Under the pieces are notes generated by a model. That model had not been told where the DNA came from. It ran no database searches and worked only from the letters and a program-made list of their open reading frames with translations. This document shows, in pieces, positions 7,431 to 19,135 of a stretch of DNA of 64,000 nucleotides (the stretch's first letter is position 1; every line of letters starts with the position of its first letter). The DNA is from Brachynemurus nebulosus (Eukaryota > Arthropoda > Insecta > Neuroptera > Myrmeleontidae): positions 31,653,780 to 31,717,779 of the forward strand of contig JAPWDM010000008.1 in NCBI GenBank assembly GCA_035578155.1, read 5' to 3'. The position numbers and the translations under genes are program-made.

Positions 7431-7535
7431 ATTTGCATAGAAAATTCCCATCGCCAGGTGCCCCCATACCTACTTAAATAGTCTCAAAAACGGACGTTAA
7501 ACGCATTATTATTATTACTTAATTTTTTGTAAAAT

Positions 7536-8217
7536 TATACTGGACATAGAATAATTTTTACTGAGTCGGTGTGTATTTCAGCACCACTGCATACCAAGTA
7601 TTATATAGAACGCATAGAACAGAATAAACAAAACAAGCACGCAACCACCACACAACCTTGAGGCCCAGAGAGCATGCGTGTTAGACAATACACGACTTAC
7701 AGACGCAGCAACCGTGGCAACCGTTGGTTCGTCAGTTGGCCAATAGCAATGATAGTGATTGGATGTTTATAAAATGTTTTTTTTTTTTTTATAATAAATT
7801 ATTATTTAAGTATTTGATATGTTAATTGAAATATGTTTTTATACAAATTATTATAATGTGCTTATTGTTAAAAATTTTTATCATGTAACATTTCAAATAA
7901 AGAATTTATATATTTTTTTCCACAAGTAATAAAAAACCACAAAAAATTTTTTCTGTATTAATAATTTGATTTTAATGCTTACCCTTCTATCAATATCCTT
8001 TTAAACTATTTTAATTCAATTATTTATTAATAAATAAAAAAAAACCTTATTTATAAATAATACGGTAATTTTTACTGAGCTGTAGCGTAATTTAAATTTT
8101 TACTATAAATTATCGTAGTTTTTACTTAGCCTGTCACTTATGTCCGCATTACCAGAGAGCTCAGTAATTTTTTACCAGAAATTTCAGTAAAAATTACTGT
8201 ATTTTTTTCTCAGTGTA
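7536..8217. mobile_element. Non-autonomous DNA element, TACACTGAGAAAAA-type termini
   Basis: The right end read inward (TACACTGAGAAAAAAATACA then GTAATTTTTACTGA) pairs imperfectly with the left end (TATACTGGACATAGAATAAT then TTTTACTGAG), giving terminal inverted repeats of about 33 bases. GTAATTTTTACTG recurs inside the right end. The terminus resembles the element at 44.5 kb. No transposase is present and no clear target duplication was seen. Confidence 0.5.
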
Positions 8218-9704
8218 GGAATGATTAGGAATTTTCACTGTCAAAAAATCAGCCGCCAACTTAGTTCATGTGTTTTAGTCCAATTTAAAATTTTGTCCCA
8301 TTAATAAGAGAAAAATATTCTAATGACAGCAAGTATTGTGGTTCAGATTTAAAGATGCCGAACTGTACCTCCTTATATTTTCTAGTTTAGAAAATGTATG
8401 CCAAAAATGATACTCCGGTAAGTTTGTGCATAACTTTAAAGAAATATATAAAACAAATAGAGTTATACAAAGAATTTAACTTGCAACACTTGCATGCTGT
8501 CTTATAGTAAGTTATCTTGTTTTTCAAAATGTTGTGAAATGAAGCTCTAAAAATTAGTTTTAAAGTTTTCCAACGAACTTGGCAACATTTTAAAATGTAA
8601 ATGTTGTGAATGCACATAAGTCGATAGAATATACAAAAACGATTCGACAATGTAATTTTCTGACGAATTTTTTAAATACATCTAGAGGATTAGGGGATTA
8701 TATTATACTCTTAGGGGGAAATATTATGAAAGGAAATAAAATGTGTTGGATATTTAGTTTAAAAGAAGAAGTAAGAAAATACTTTTAGTTTGTAAACAGT
8801 GTTTGGAGCGGTTGATAGAATTAATTTCCCAAATCTACCTAAATACAAACTTGTTGGGTGGGTATGTATATTATACACTAAATTGTCGAAAATTATTAAG
8901 TGTTCGTAAATTCCTAAGAATAGTCTAAGTTAATTATAAAGAAGCTAATACTACCAAAAACCATAATAACCACATGATTTAGTGGTTACCAAACGGATCT
9001 CTGACAGATTGGGGCCTAAATCTTGAAGATTTTTGGTATCTTAATTTTTTTCCAGAAACGACCGATTACCCAACAATAGTAAACCAAATCAGATAGCAAA
9101 ATCAGAAAGAAGAGAAATACCCTACAAGTGAGGTTATAAAAAGTGACAATTTTTTAGAGTGATGAAACTTCGAATAAGTTGGAAATAAATTTTTTTAGGG
9201 TTCTGTAGCCAGAAAGTAAAAAATTAAACTCTTATGGTGAGACTTTGACTTTCTCAGTAGTTAACTATTATTAATTGATATCGAAGTATTTGAACACTAG
9301 TTGAAGTCGTTTGTCCGTATTTTTTCGAGATGAAAAAAAATCAGAAATGTTTCTATTTATATTCGAAAAAGTTTTTTTAAGAGATCGAAGTTTAAAAGTA
9401 AAAAAAAAAAAACAAATTAGGTGGGACATCACAGGAAAGTGTACATTTCGAAACTAATTTCTCGTAATTTTAAGTCGCATTAGTCCAGATGTGTGAAATT
9501 TTCCCCTTTGAAGTTTACAAGCCAACAAATTTAAGAAAAAACCAACAGATAAATAAAATTAACTTTCAAACAATTATAGTTTTCAAAGAAATTGAAAAAA
9601 AAGTTGTTAATTTTTACTTTCTCCAATTTCCTTAATTTGTAGGGTTATATAGAGTTTATATATATCATTTATAATATAATACTATAAAAACTAGCTACTT
9701 ATTT
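8218..9704. other. A/T-rich stretch without recognisable genes
   Basis: Only short frames on both strands; none has a recognisable domain. Poly-A/T runs are frequent. I see no strong repeat or RNA gene. Confidence 0.6.
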
Positions 9705-10159
9705 AGGCCCGATCCACACTTATAGTGCCGATATCGGTATGCTCCCGCTCCGGTCTCGCTCCAATATAATCTTGTTGTGTTCACATTACAGTACTGATAC
9801 CATGCTGGTACCTATTCGTTATTATCCATTCACATTATAATGCCGCTCTCGGTACGCTCCTAGTTTGGTCTCAGTTCGATACAAATATATTTTCATGACA
9901 ACTGAATACAAACGTAGGGGAGTGGAATCAAAAAAGTGTTCACATTATCGCTATAGGTCTGATATCGCTCCGATACCGCTCCAATAAATTATTATTCAAG
10001 TGGTATTGATATTGGAGCGGTACTGAAGCGAGAGCGTACCGCGACTGATATCGGAGCGGTATCGAAGCGGTATCGAAGCGATGATGTGAATTCATACATT
10101 GTTTCTGTGTAAGAATATTTTATTGAATCTGGAGCGTAACGATAGTGCGGATCGGGTCT
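9705..10159. mobile_element. MITE with AGGCCCGATCC termini and internal GC-rich repeats
   Basis: The left end AGGCCCGATCCACACT matches the inverted right end AGACCCGATCCGCACT (13/16). Inside, words such as GGAGCGGTA(T/C), CGGTATCGAAGCG and their complements CCGCTCCGATACC recur at least ten times, far more G+C-rich than the flanks. Such subterminal repeats usually bind a transposase. No coding region; a target duplication is not evident. Confidence 0.65.
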
Positions 10160-10855
10160 TATAGGCTACAAGTCACTTTTTCGGGTTTTCAGTCTTACCT
10201 TACCCACTTTGGGTTACCCTCCCTTACGTATAATGTGTGCGAGTTAGACTCGCACTTGACCGAGCTTGTTTTTCCATCTCGATTATTTAATTTGGTATTA
10301 CACTTGGAATTTGAAATTCATACAAGAACAGAATTGATTCAATTATAACATCATAGTGTGCTGTGTATGTGAGTGAGCTTTGTTAGACAAAATGTATGTA
10401 TACTTTCTATGATATACTTACCATAGAGAAGAAAAGCTAATACATAGCTGTACACAATATAATAACCAGACCAGTGAACACCAGTATTAAGTAAGTATTT
10501 ATAATATGTATTATTCTTGAATAACATAACAAGTTTTCTATTTAAATAAATTATGTGTAATTAACAATAATCTTTGTGTTGAAAATACAGAAAATAGCGG
10601 CACAAAGTTATGTATGTTCAGATATGTTGACTTTATTTATTAATAATCATAACTCTTGGACAAACTTCTATACAGGGTGTTAACGAAACGAAGTTTCGAG
10701 TGTCTATACATATGTTAATAATATAAACAATTATAGGTGTATAACCATAAACTTTGGTAAGCGTTTAGTACAGAATATTTTGTATGTTAAAGCGTGATTC
10801 AAAGTGAGCGGGCAAGGAAAAAAAGAACAAATAATTTTGCTTATATATTTTTTTA
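10160..10855. other. Gene-free spacer
   Basis: A 67-codon frame near 10,145 extends from the preceding MITE and is not credible. Nothing else is supported. Confidence 0.6.
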
Positions 10856-11328
10856 TTAGGTGTACAACTAAGTTCTACCTGTTTTTTTTTGCAAAAAAAG
10901 CATGTAAACAGTTTGTTGAGTGACGCTTAACTTTTCCGCAAATTCTTGTGTTTGCGCAGAATCTTGGTCCAGTAATTCTTGCAATTCCTCATCACTGATT
11001 GTTGGAGGCTCCAGAGCGTAGTTTATCATTTAAATTTAAATCTCTATTTGGAAATTTCCGAAACCATCTTCGACACGTACTGATATCAATAGTACTGTCA
11101 CCATAAGTTGCACAGATTATTCTTTGAGCTTCAGCAGCACTTTTTCCTTGATGAAATTCGTATAGAAGACAATGGCGGATATGAACATATTGAAGATTAA
11201 TATATTAAGAGCATGATAAATTTACAGAGTAAAAACAGTTGTGTATGTAAATATGCGCATGAAACCTATAACCGGCTGCGAGATAACGCCATCTTTTGAA
11301 ACCGGGTAGAACTTAGTCGCACACCTAA
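10856..11328 (-). mobile_element. Internally deleted mariner transposon (473 bp)
   Basis: Terminal inverted repeats of 24 bases (left TTAGGTGTACAACTAAGTTC..., right end inverted TTAGGTGTGCGACTAAGTTC...) are flanked on both sides by TA. The minus strand keeps the N-terminal part of a mariner transposase: HIRHCLLYEFHQGKSAAEAQ and STCRRWFRKF (first helix-turn-helix), then after one frameshift PTISDEELQELLDQDSAQTQ and KLSVTQQTVY (second helix-turn-helix). The catalytic DDD domain is missing and the frame runs straight into the left terminus, so this is a deletion derivative that can only move with help from another copy. Confidence 0.9.
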
Positions 11329-13329
11329 TAATAAATCACATGAATATTTCTAAGCTCTCGGGTGCGAAAAGAAAATGTTATATAATTTTCGATTTTTTTG
11401 AAAAAAATTTCATAAACATTTCTAAACTATTTTTTCTGTCAATCCTGCAAAAATTTAATTTCAAATAAAATCTTTTGAGAATTGAGAGGAAAGATAGAGA
11501 ATTACAATTTAGAATTTTTACCATTTGAGAGCGATAAAACATGTTTAATAATGTCACTAGAAGCTGATTTTTGTAGTTTTTGTGTGAAAATAGGACCTCT
11601 TAGAAAATAAGAGACTTCGATGCAAGACCCTTCCGTAGACCTTAATTGGAGAAAAACGAAATTTTTTACTCGATGACGTTATCAAGTTCACTGAAATTTT
11701 TCAATATCTGAAATACCGAAAATATAATGAAAGAATGACGAAATGTGAAAAGTTTATATGTTTTCGAAGTGGTTCTTTCCATTTTCACCAAAAATACCTA
11801 TAAGATCCCTGGGAATAATGCCTGACAAACGGACGGACGGACAAGAAGTAACTTTATAAGCATTTCCTTTGTCAATTTTGGTACGAAACACTAAACACCC
11901 CTGTCGCAGCATCCTCCATAACATAGCGAATTTCCGTTTATAAAAACTAGTTTTTCTCGGAAACTAGTTGACATAGAAAAATAGTTTAAAGACCTTTTTT
12001 ATGTAATTTTTTCTCCTCTTTTAAATGGTGTAAAAAAATTTCGCAAAAATTTTTGAATAAGTGGAAATTTTGGCAAAAAACTAATTTTTTGCAAGAACAA
12101 AAATCATGTTCCTGGCATCCGACGTATCTGGCTGACGAACTCATCCAGGGGTTTGGGACTTTCAATGTTTTCACCAAATTTCATAAAAATTGAATACTTT
12201 GTTCGAGAGTTATTCGAATCAATTAAATTTTTAAAAGGAATTTCGTCTTCAATATTACCTCAGTTTAACCGACAGTCGTAATTCAGATATTTCCATATAG
12301 ATTTATTTTAGGAAAGTTTTTAATTTGACGTCATAAGGTTCACTAAAATTTTTCAGTAGGTACCGTAGAAACCGTAAATATAATATGATAGAATGGCGAA
12401 AATTGAAGTGAACTATTGATTTTCGAAGTCGTTCACTTATTCATTTTTATCAAAATTAGGCATCCGAAGTCGCTCTCTTATTCATTTTCATCAAAATTAG
12501 GAATTTCTATATAAAATTTTGATAATTGCTAGATTAATTTTTTTTTTTGATATCAGTATTAAATACCTTGATGTACATGTAACTTGTTTCTTTTATTAAC
12601 TATTATTTGTATTCTCTCAGTGTTTACTATAGAATTATTTCGATATACTCTTTCGAGGACACTCTATATTTCGACACATAATTTGTATATAGTACATACA
12701 TAGTAGTGATGAGTGAATTAATCTTCATATGTTGGAAAATGGGTTCATGTGAGTAATTTTAATTATACTGTAAAGCCAAATTAAATTATAACACAAAATA
12801 AGAAAAATTATTTTCATAATGTTTTACTGAACCATCAGTAGATAAATTCGAATACGAGCCTGCAAGTTAAGTGCTAAAAGTCTGTAATTTATTTCTGAAT
12901 ACGATACTTCTTCAACAATCGTTTTAGCACTTAAAATTAATTTATAAAAAGGACATATTTTATTTTATTTAATTATTTGTTTATATCCCTATCAAAAACT
13001 TTAACAATCAAAAGTGGTCTAGTCTCCTTTCAGTTTATTCAAATATATTATTGTCACAACTATTTTAAGGTATGGTTAAGCTAGTATGATCAGTTACAGC
13101 ATTGACAGAAAAAGTAGTTTAGAAATGTTTTGGACATTTAAACAAAAAATCGAAAACTAATTTAACAATTTCTAGGCCCCTAGAAATGTTTTTTGATTTA
13201 TAGCCTAGAGGGGAAGGGCAGCTGGCGTTGTAGCCCTGGGGCCCGCATCCGGAATTTGGACCTAAAGTCACTGGTAAGTGGCCCGAGTGAAAATATTTTT
13301 TTTGCTAGATAACTGTATTTTATAGGGTA
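11329..13329. repeat. Dispersed repeat debris
   Basis: No gene. Two words also found elsewhere in the window mark this as transposon debris: CCCCTGTCGCAGCATC followed by ATAACATAGCGAATTTCC at 11,898-11,936 (again near 18,716 and, decayed, near 56,991), and GGCATCCGACGTATCTGGCT at about 12,114 (again near 21,087). A run of GGACGGACGGACAAG at 11,833 is typical of such repeat tails. Confidence 0.5.
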
Positions 13330-13955
13330 TGACTTAAAGGATCTTTTACAAGTGATTAACTATTAAAAATGAAGGTCACAGGCCTAAAAAAACGGTGCCA
13401 ATGATTCAAAGAAAACTATAAGTCCGATTGGACTAAAATTGGATGTATTCTTAAATAATAAACAAATATTTTACTTCGCAAAAATACCACTTTTTGTGGA
13501 TGTATTCTCTTTATTATGGTGTTTATTATAAGACTATCTAGAATCAGACCCTATAGCATAAAAAATTCGATCTTTTAGAACGCCTGAAAGATAAAGGAAG
13601 GAGCAATTTTTCTTACTTCTTATTTAAAATGACGCCAAAAAAAACTTTGACGTCTGCTGGGCTGATTCTAGACAGTCTTACAGAAAACACCATAATAAAG
13701 AAAATGCATTATAGTTTTTTTTTCAATCGTTGGCGCCGTTTTCAATTACAAGATTTACATGTGACATTCGACAGGCCTACAAGAGCAGATGGCAGGCCAG
13801 ACAACGAGAAAAAACAATTAAAATACACTTAGTTATATGTACTTTAATGTACGAAACCTTTTTTTTTCATTACAAAAAACAATTTCTCAAAGAAAAAAAA
13901 AATCCAAAAAAGTGCTTTTTTATAGCACATCGCTTGTAAAAGAGTCCCTAATTCT
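13330..13955. repeat. Imperfect foldback element
   Basis: Three pairs of inverted segments are nested: CTTTTACAAGTGAT (about 13,341) with its complement near 13,932, AACGGTGCCAATGATT (about 13,391) with its complement near 13,723, and a 40-base arm at 13,508-13,547 with 13,662-13,701. They share one centre near 13,605, so the region folds into one long hairpin. No transposase. Confidence 0.6.
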
Positions 13956-15530
13956 TAACTTAATCTTTCACAGTATGTACATATTAAACGCAGGGCTATA
14001 ATTTTTAAACACAAATACAAATATACCTACACCCTTATTCAAACATTACACTTTCCTTAATTCCCACATTTCATTACCTACCCCTTTAGAAACCTATTTT
14101 CTTTCGTAAAATATTTAATATGAATATAAAGATAAATCTTAAGTTACTATAATTAGATCACACACCCGTAAGGTAACTAAAGATTCGTTTACATTATATA
14201 TTTATAACGTGCAAATCATCGTGCTTGACTTAGAACCAAGGTCGCCCTTTCTACATATACAGAGGGTAACGAACTGAAATTCGATTAGAAAATTTCTGTA
14301 AATTATTAAAATCGTTGACAATGGTATAGGTATCCACGTAGATAAAATAGTACAGGTAGCATATAGGGACAGTTAATTTTAAATAACAAGAATTTATATG
14401 TACCTAATTAAAGTTGTGTATAGTTGATATTGGAAATTAGGTCCAATATTTAATATTTGGAAATTGAAAAGTAGACATTTGTGATAAATGATTCGAAGTA
14501 AAAAATACGCTGCCAATAGGGTGTGGCACACAGCTTCCTCGCACTCGTAAAAGACTTTAAAACAGCATTCTACCAAATATATATATACCGTGAAAATATA
14601 TTTTCGCCTTGAAGTTCATAAAAAATTGTTATAACTCAAAATACTTAAAGACAAAATTATAAAATAATAGTAAAAATATTTTAGAAACTAACCCCCAAAA
14701 TACGTTAAAAATTTTACCGAAATGAGACTAGTAGTAAATAAGATATTGTCATTTAATGGGATTTCATGGTCGCGCCGTGGATACTATTACTCCGAATACA
14801 GTGAAATTTGTAGGGGACCATCTAGGAACCAGACCGCATAATTTCTGACAATTTGATAAAAAATAATTGAAGAGTTCAGAAGTTATACCACTTGGTGCAA
14901 ACTGGTGACACGCAGACGAACAGACAAACAGACGGACGGACAGATACCAAACCAAAATTGTTCAGGAAGCTCTAAAACATAAAATGTGAGTAAAAAATTT
15001 TATTTTGGAGGGAAAAAATTTTTTATTTTACAAAAGTGATTACAATGCTTCCGCTACTTTAGTAGTCTCGGAAGCAATATTACTTTTTGAAATTTTCGCT
15101 AGAGAAGTTCAATATTATAATAATTTTAAAAATTTTAATTGTCTGCAAAATTAATCCAAACCCACCTAATTTGCTTATTTGCGTCGTTATTATAACATAG
15201 TAATAACAAAATTAATTAATTTATACATATTAGTATTTAATTTTCAGATCAAAGAGTGTATATGTATACGTCAAACAAGTATCACACTGGTTTTATTAGC
15301 TGAAATCAATCAATTGTAATGAGTTTGTCGTTAAAATTAATATCTATTCATCAAAATACTTGATGTTAAATATTACAAGCAAACTTTGAACTTTTTAATG
15401 AACTCTACAGACGCATAAAAGTAATGATCAAAAGTGTGGTATATCTTTACCATTAAGTAATTTCTTTAATTAAAAAATAATCATTTCAATATTATTCAAT
15501 TTTACTGGTATAGCATTTTTCGAATTAAAT
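13956..15530. other. Gene-free stretch with a repeat tail
   Basis: No coding region recognised. At 14,912-14,945 there is a run of CAGACGAACAGAC / GACGGACGGACAG repeats like the tails of dispersed insect repeats. Confidence 0.5.
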
Positions 15531-15559
15531 ACATATTTACCTGATAAGATCAGAAACTC

Positions 15560-16490
15560 AAAGATTACACCTAGGTTTACAGGCAGTAGAACAAATTTTA
15601 AATTGCTGGATAAAACTACTTACAACTCCAAATACAAAACTGGTAAAAATAAGCTATTTGCGAATCCTAGAGTTAGATAAAAGTCCGGATAACATTGGCA
15701 AACTAAATTGGGTCACTCAAATTAAAAAAATGCTGAATGAGTTAGGATTTAATCATGTGTGAGAAAATCAAAATCCACAAATAGTCAAAGAACTAAAAAA
15801 TTTAATATCCGAAAGCTATGCGAATAAAATTGCCGTAAGAGATGAAAATAGAATATTAGAAACAAGCTATAATTTAACTTACAAATATTTCAATCTCTCA
15901 ATGATTCCTGATTATTTGTCACTAAATATAGCTATCGACAAAAAAAGGGTTATTTGTCAATTACGCGTTATGAACAAAGAACACATTAGAATCTGTACGA
16001 GAGGAGTAATCTACAAATGGAATGCAAAATTTGAATGCATGGTTTGCAATTTAAAAGAGAATGAAACAATGGAACATTTCTTGTATAGATGCCCAATTTT
16101 AAATCCCATCAGAAACCAATATATAGCGAAACATATTAACGGCGCTAATACAGTAAACATTACAGCAGTGTTATTAAATACGTTAAGTAAATGCATTGAA
16201 ATTAAGAAGTTTTGCACTATGCGAATAATTATGTCTGCACTATTTTAATTTTATTTCTATTTCATAGCTTATTCACTCAACCTAAATTATATTGATAGCC
16301 ATGTATGTATGTAAATTGTATTTTAAAAACTGAATTTGTTTTGTGATGTAATTTATATTATATTTGTTTAATGTATTAATTGTCAAATATGTATTTCTGT
16401 ATGACATGTACCAACCACCTGTAATAATCTGAAGATTTAAACACAGTAAAAAAAAAAAATTAAATACATATGAATTAAAAAAAAAAAACT
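15560..16490 (+). pseudogene. LINE (non-LTR retrotransposon) ORF2 C-terminal remnant
   Basis: One frame can be followed from about 15,560 to the stop at 16,248, broken by a TGA near 15,760 where a Trp would be expected. The final 115 codons contain CMVCNLKENETMEHFLYRCP (about residues 43-62 from Met 15,901), the CxxC...H....C zinc-knuckle-like ending of many ORF2 proteins after the reverse transcriptase. Upstream residues such as LNWVTQIKKMLNELGF fit the same region. After the stop, about 200 bases of 3' flank end in two A-runs (16,449 and 16,480) that may be the poly(A) tail. The copy is 5'-truncated and dead. Confidence 0.75.
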
Positions 16491-16717
16491 TGAGGTCAAA
16501 ATTATTATCCAGGATCCTTGGGCCCCAAAAAGAATTCAAACTAAATAGCTGAATGGATCTTAAAATATTATGAAAAATAGATATGCTATTGAAATATGAA
16601 TATTCGAGTTGACTTCCGGTTAACTTTTTGAAAACAAACCAAAAATTTAAAAAAAAATTTCCGGAATTGGAAGCAGACGGAGGTGGTATTGAAGATAATG
16701 AGCGATATTCTAAAGGT

Positions 16718-16824
16718 TGCTCATGCTCATGCTCATGCTCATGCTCATGCTCATGCTCATACTCATGCTCATGCTCATGCTCATGCTCATGCTCATACTC
16801 ATACTCATACTCATACTCATACTC
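16718..16824 (+). repeat. Hexamer microsatellite (TGCTCA)n/(TACTCA)n
   Basis: About 18 head-to-tail hexamers, first mainly CTCATG and later CTCATA. The same array in opposite orientation is at 17,878-17,946. The 117- and 189-residue frames crossing it (repeats of Ala-His or Glu-His/Tyr) are products of the repeat. Confidence 0.95.
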
Positions 16825-17877
16825 TACTTGCTCATACTTACTTTGCTTCATTTGCTTACAATAATTTTCTAATAATGTCTAATTTTTCTGATAATAAGGT
16901 CTATCATTATGTGTGTGGAAATATTTGGATAACTTATAACTTTTCCTATAAATTAAAATATATCAAAGAACGGACAGATTTTTATTTTATCTGTATTAAT
17001 TATTTTGAGTTTAAGAAATTTTACCCTAATTTTTAAAGTTTTATTTTTGTAAAATAAAACTTTAAAAATTAGGGTAAAATTAGGGTAATATTTCTTAAAC
17101 TCAAAATAATTAATACAGATAAAATAAAAATCTGTCTGTTCTTTGATATATTTTAATTTATAGGAAAAGTTACTAGTTATCCAAATATTTCCACACACAT
17201 AATGATAGACCTTTCAACAAATGATTGAATGAATAATTATTATCATAATATTATATAACTTTAGTCTAACTAACTAAAAAAGTTTAGTCTGACATAGACT
17301 CTCTATAAGGATTTTATATTTATATAAATTCATATTAAAAATAAGAAAATAACAATTATCATAAATTTCTATTTAGAACAATTTCTTAAAAATTCACCTG
17401 TTTTTATTAAATAAAAGAAATTAATCTGTACAAATATGTACCTTCACTAGTCCAAGTTGTAAAAAATATAAGAAAAGATGACCCTTCATAAAATTATTGA
17501 CAATAATTGTGAATACATTTCAACGCAGACTTTGAAAAAATGTAGGTATATAATTTATGTACGTAAGTATAGGTTTTCAATATTTAAATGAGATGACTTT
17601 TCAAGTACGGCAATAATCAGCAGTATTGTTCGCAGCATGTTACCTACTTATCTGTATGAATGCAAAAAGAAACCGTTGCTTGTGAAACAGGTAACAAATT
17701 TAAATACAATTGGAGTGAACATAGGGTGGTATTTGTTGTAAGCAATAAAATAATTTAACATCTTGAAAGTTTATGGTCACTAATAACACCCTCTCGAAAA
17801 GTCATCTCAAAAATTTTTGGAAAAGGTATACGAAAATTATTGTAAGCAAATGAAGCAAAGTAAGTATGAGCAAGTAG

Positions 17878-17946
17878 AGTATGAGTATGAGTATGAGTAT
17901 GAGCATGAGCATGAGCATGAGCATGAGCATGAGCATGAGCATGAGC
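17878..17946 (-). repeat. Hexamer microsatellite, inverted copy
   Basis: About 11 copies of GAGTAT/GAGCAT, the reverse complement of the array at 16,718 but shorter, showing repeat-length divergence since the duplication. Confidence 0.95.
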
Positions 17947-17970
17947 AACCTTTAGAATATCGCTCATTGT

Positions 17971-18780
17971 CACTCCATTTCGCGACTTAGAGTAAAAACC
18001 GAGAACGAAATTAAAATTGATATATCGGACAGGAGTGAAATTGAGTAGGATTTGACAGTTTTTCTCGGGATTGGGAGCGGGTGGGAATGAAAAATTAATT
18101 TTTGGAGTGAACGAGAATGGAACAGAAATTACTTGCGACGACAACTTTACTTAGAAGTCGTTTGACGAGCGAAGTTAATCACAATGAATAACTTATTTCG
18201 TACAGAGATAATTTCGAGATATTTATTTTAAAAATAATTCTAATAAGGATTACTTTACGCAGGCGAAATCGTGGTAATAATATAAACCTACTTAAATGCA
18301 TTCCGTTGCAGGAATTCATATAAAACACTAAAATGAAAACAAAACAGACACCTGAGCGAAATTAGGACGGGGGCCACTTTTTGTACATAATATACTTTAT
18401 TTTAAATTTACATAGTTTTAAAATACTTAAAAAAAAATCGTATTCTTTAACAAAATTTATTATGTAATTAAAAAAGCATTTTTGATTCAAAAATTTATTT
18501 GCAATAAAATCACAAATAAATGTGTAAGTTTAGAGAAAAATTTATTTGAAAAAGTCTTATCGCACATTTAGCGAAATTTATTTCTATATATTATGTGTAC
18601 TTTATACGATTTAAATTTGTATATTAGTTTAAAATTTTATTAACTATGCGTTTCATTGAAATCAGCAACATAGATAATTACATGTGTTATTTGCTATTAA
18701 TGTATAAAAAAAATACCCCTGTCGCAGCATCTGCATAACATAGCGAATTTCCAAATCTTGGGCACTGGCGGATCTCATCT
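17971..18780. other. Gene-free spacer with a dispersed repeat copy
   Basis: Contains a second copy of CCCCTGTCGCAGCATC...ATAACATAGCGAATTTCC near 18,716 and a tail-like ACACCTGAGCGAAATTAGGA (18,350) that recurs near 42,220. No coding region seen. Confidence 0.5.
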
Positions 18781-18783
18781 AAG

Positions 18784-19055
18784 ACCTGTACCTATTTAAA
18801 ATAGTTTAGCTTTCTAAGAGTAAAAGAATTTTTAAAATCGGTTGGGTAATTAGTTTTGGTATTTTTGGGGACCCAAGAACCCGAACGAATTTTGTGCAGC
18901 ATAGTTGTATCCATCTAAAATAATTTAGTTCTCTAGCAGTGAGAAATTTTTTAGCATCGGTTCGATAGCTTATTACTGGTGTTTTCGGATCTGCAAGATC
19001 CCGGTGGACCTCATTAAAAAATCAGCTCGACCGTATATTCTAGGTGGACTTTATG

Positions 19056-19135
<80 letters not shown>

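Larger units (their letters stand above)
16697..17970. repeat. Inverted repeat with hexamer arrays at both ends, enclosing a second palindrome
   Basis: The left arm (16,697-16,870) and right arm (17,831-17,970) are reverse complements: GAGCGATATTCTAAAGG plus a hexamer array plus TTTGCTTACAATAATTTTC. Inside lies a separate near-perfect palindrome at 16,898-17,212 whose arms of about 145 bases meet near 17,045. Two nested hairpins of this quality suggest a foldback-type mobile element or a recent inverted duplication. Confidence 0.75.

Noticed and set aside
16282..17036. 189-, 117- and 78-codon frames rich in Glu-His/Tyr, Ala-His or Ser-Cys
   Set aside because: They are translations of the hexamer microsatellite in different frames; no domain outside the repeat.
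17755..18144. 129-codon minus-strand frame with Ala-His repeats
   Set aside because: Product of the inverted hexamer array; the same repeat gives the same peptide at the other copy.
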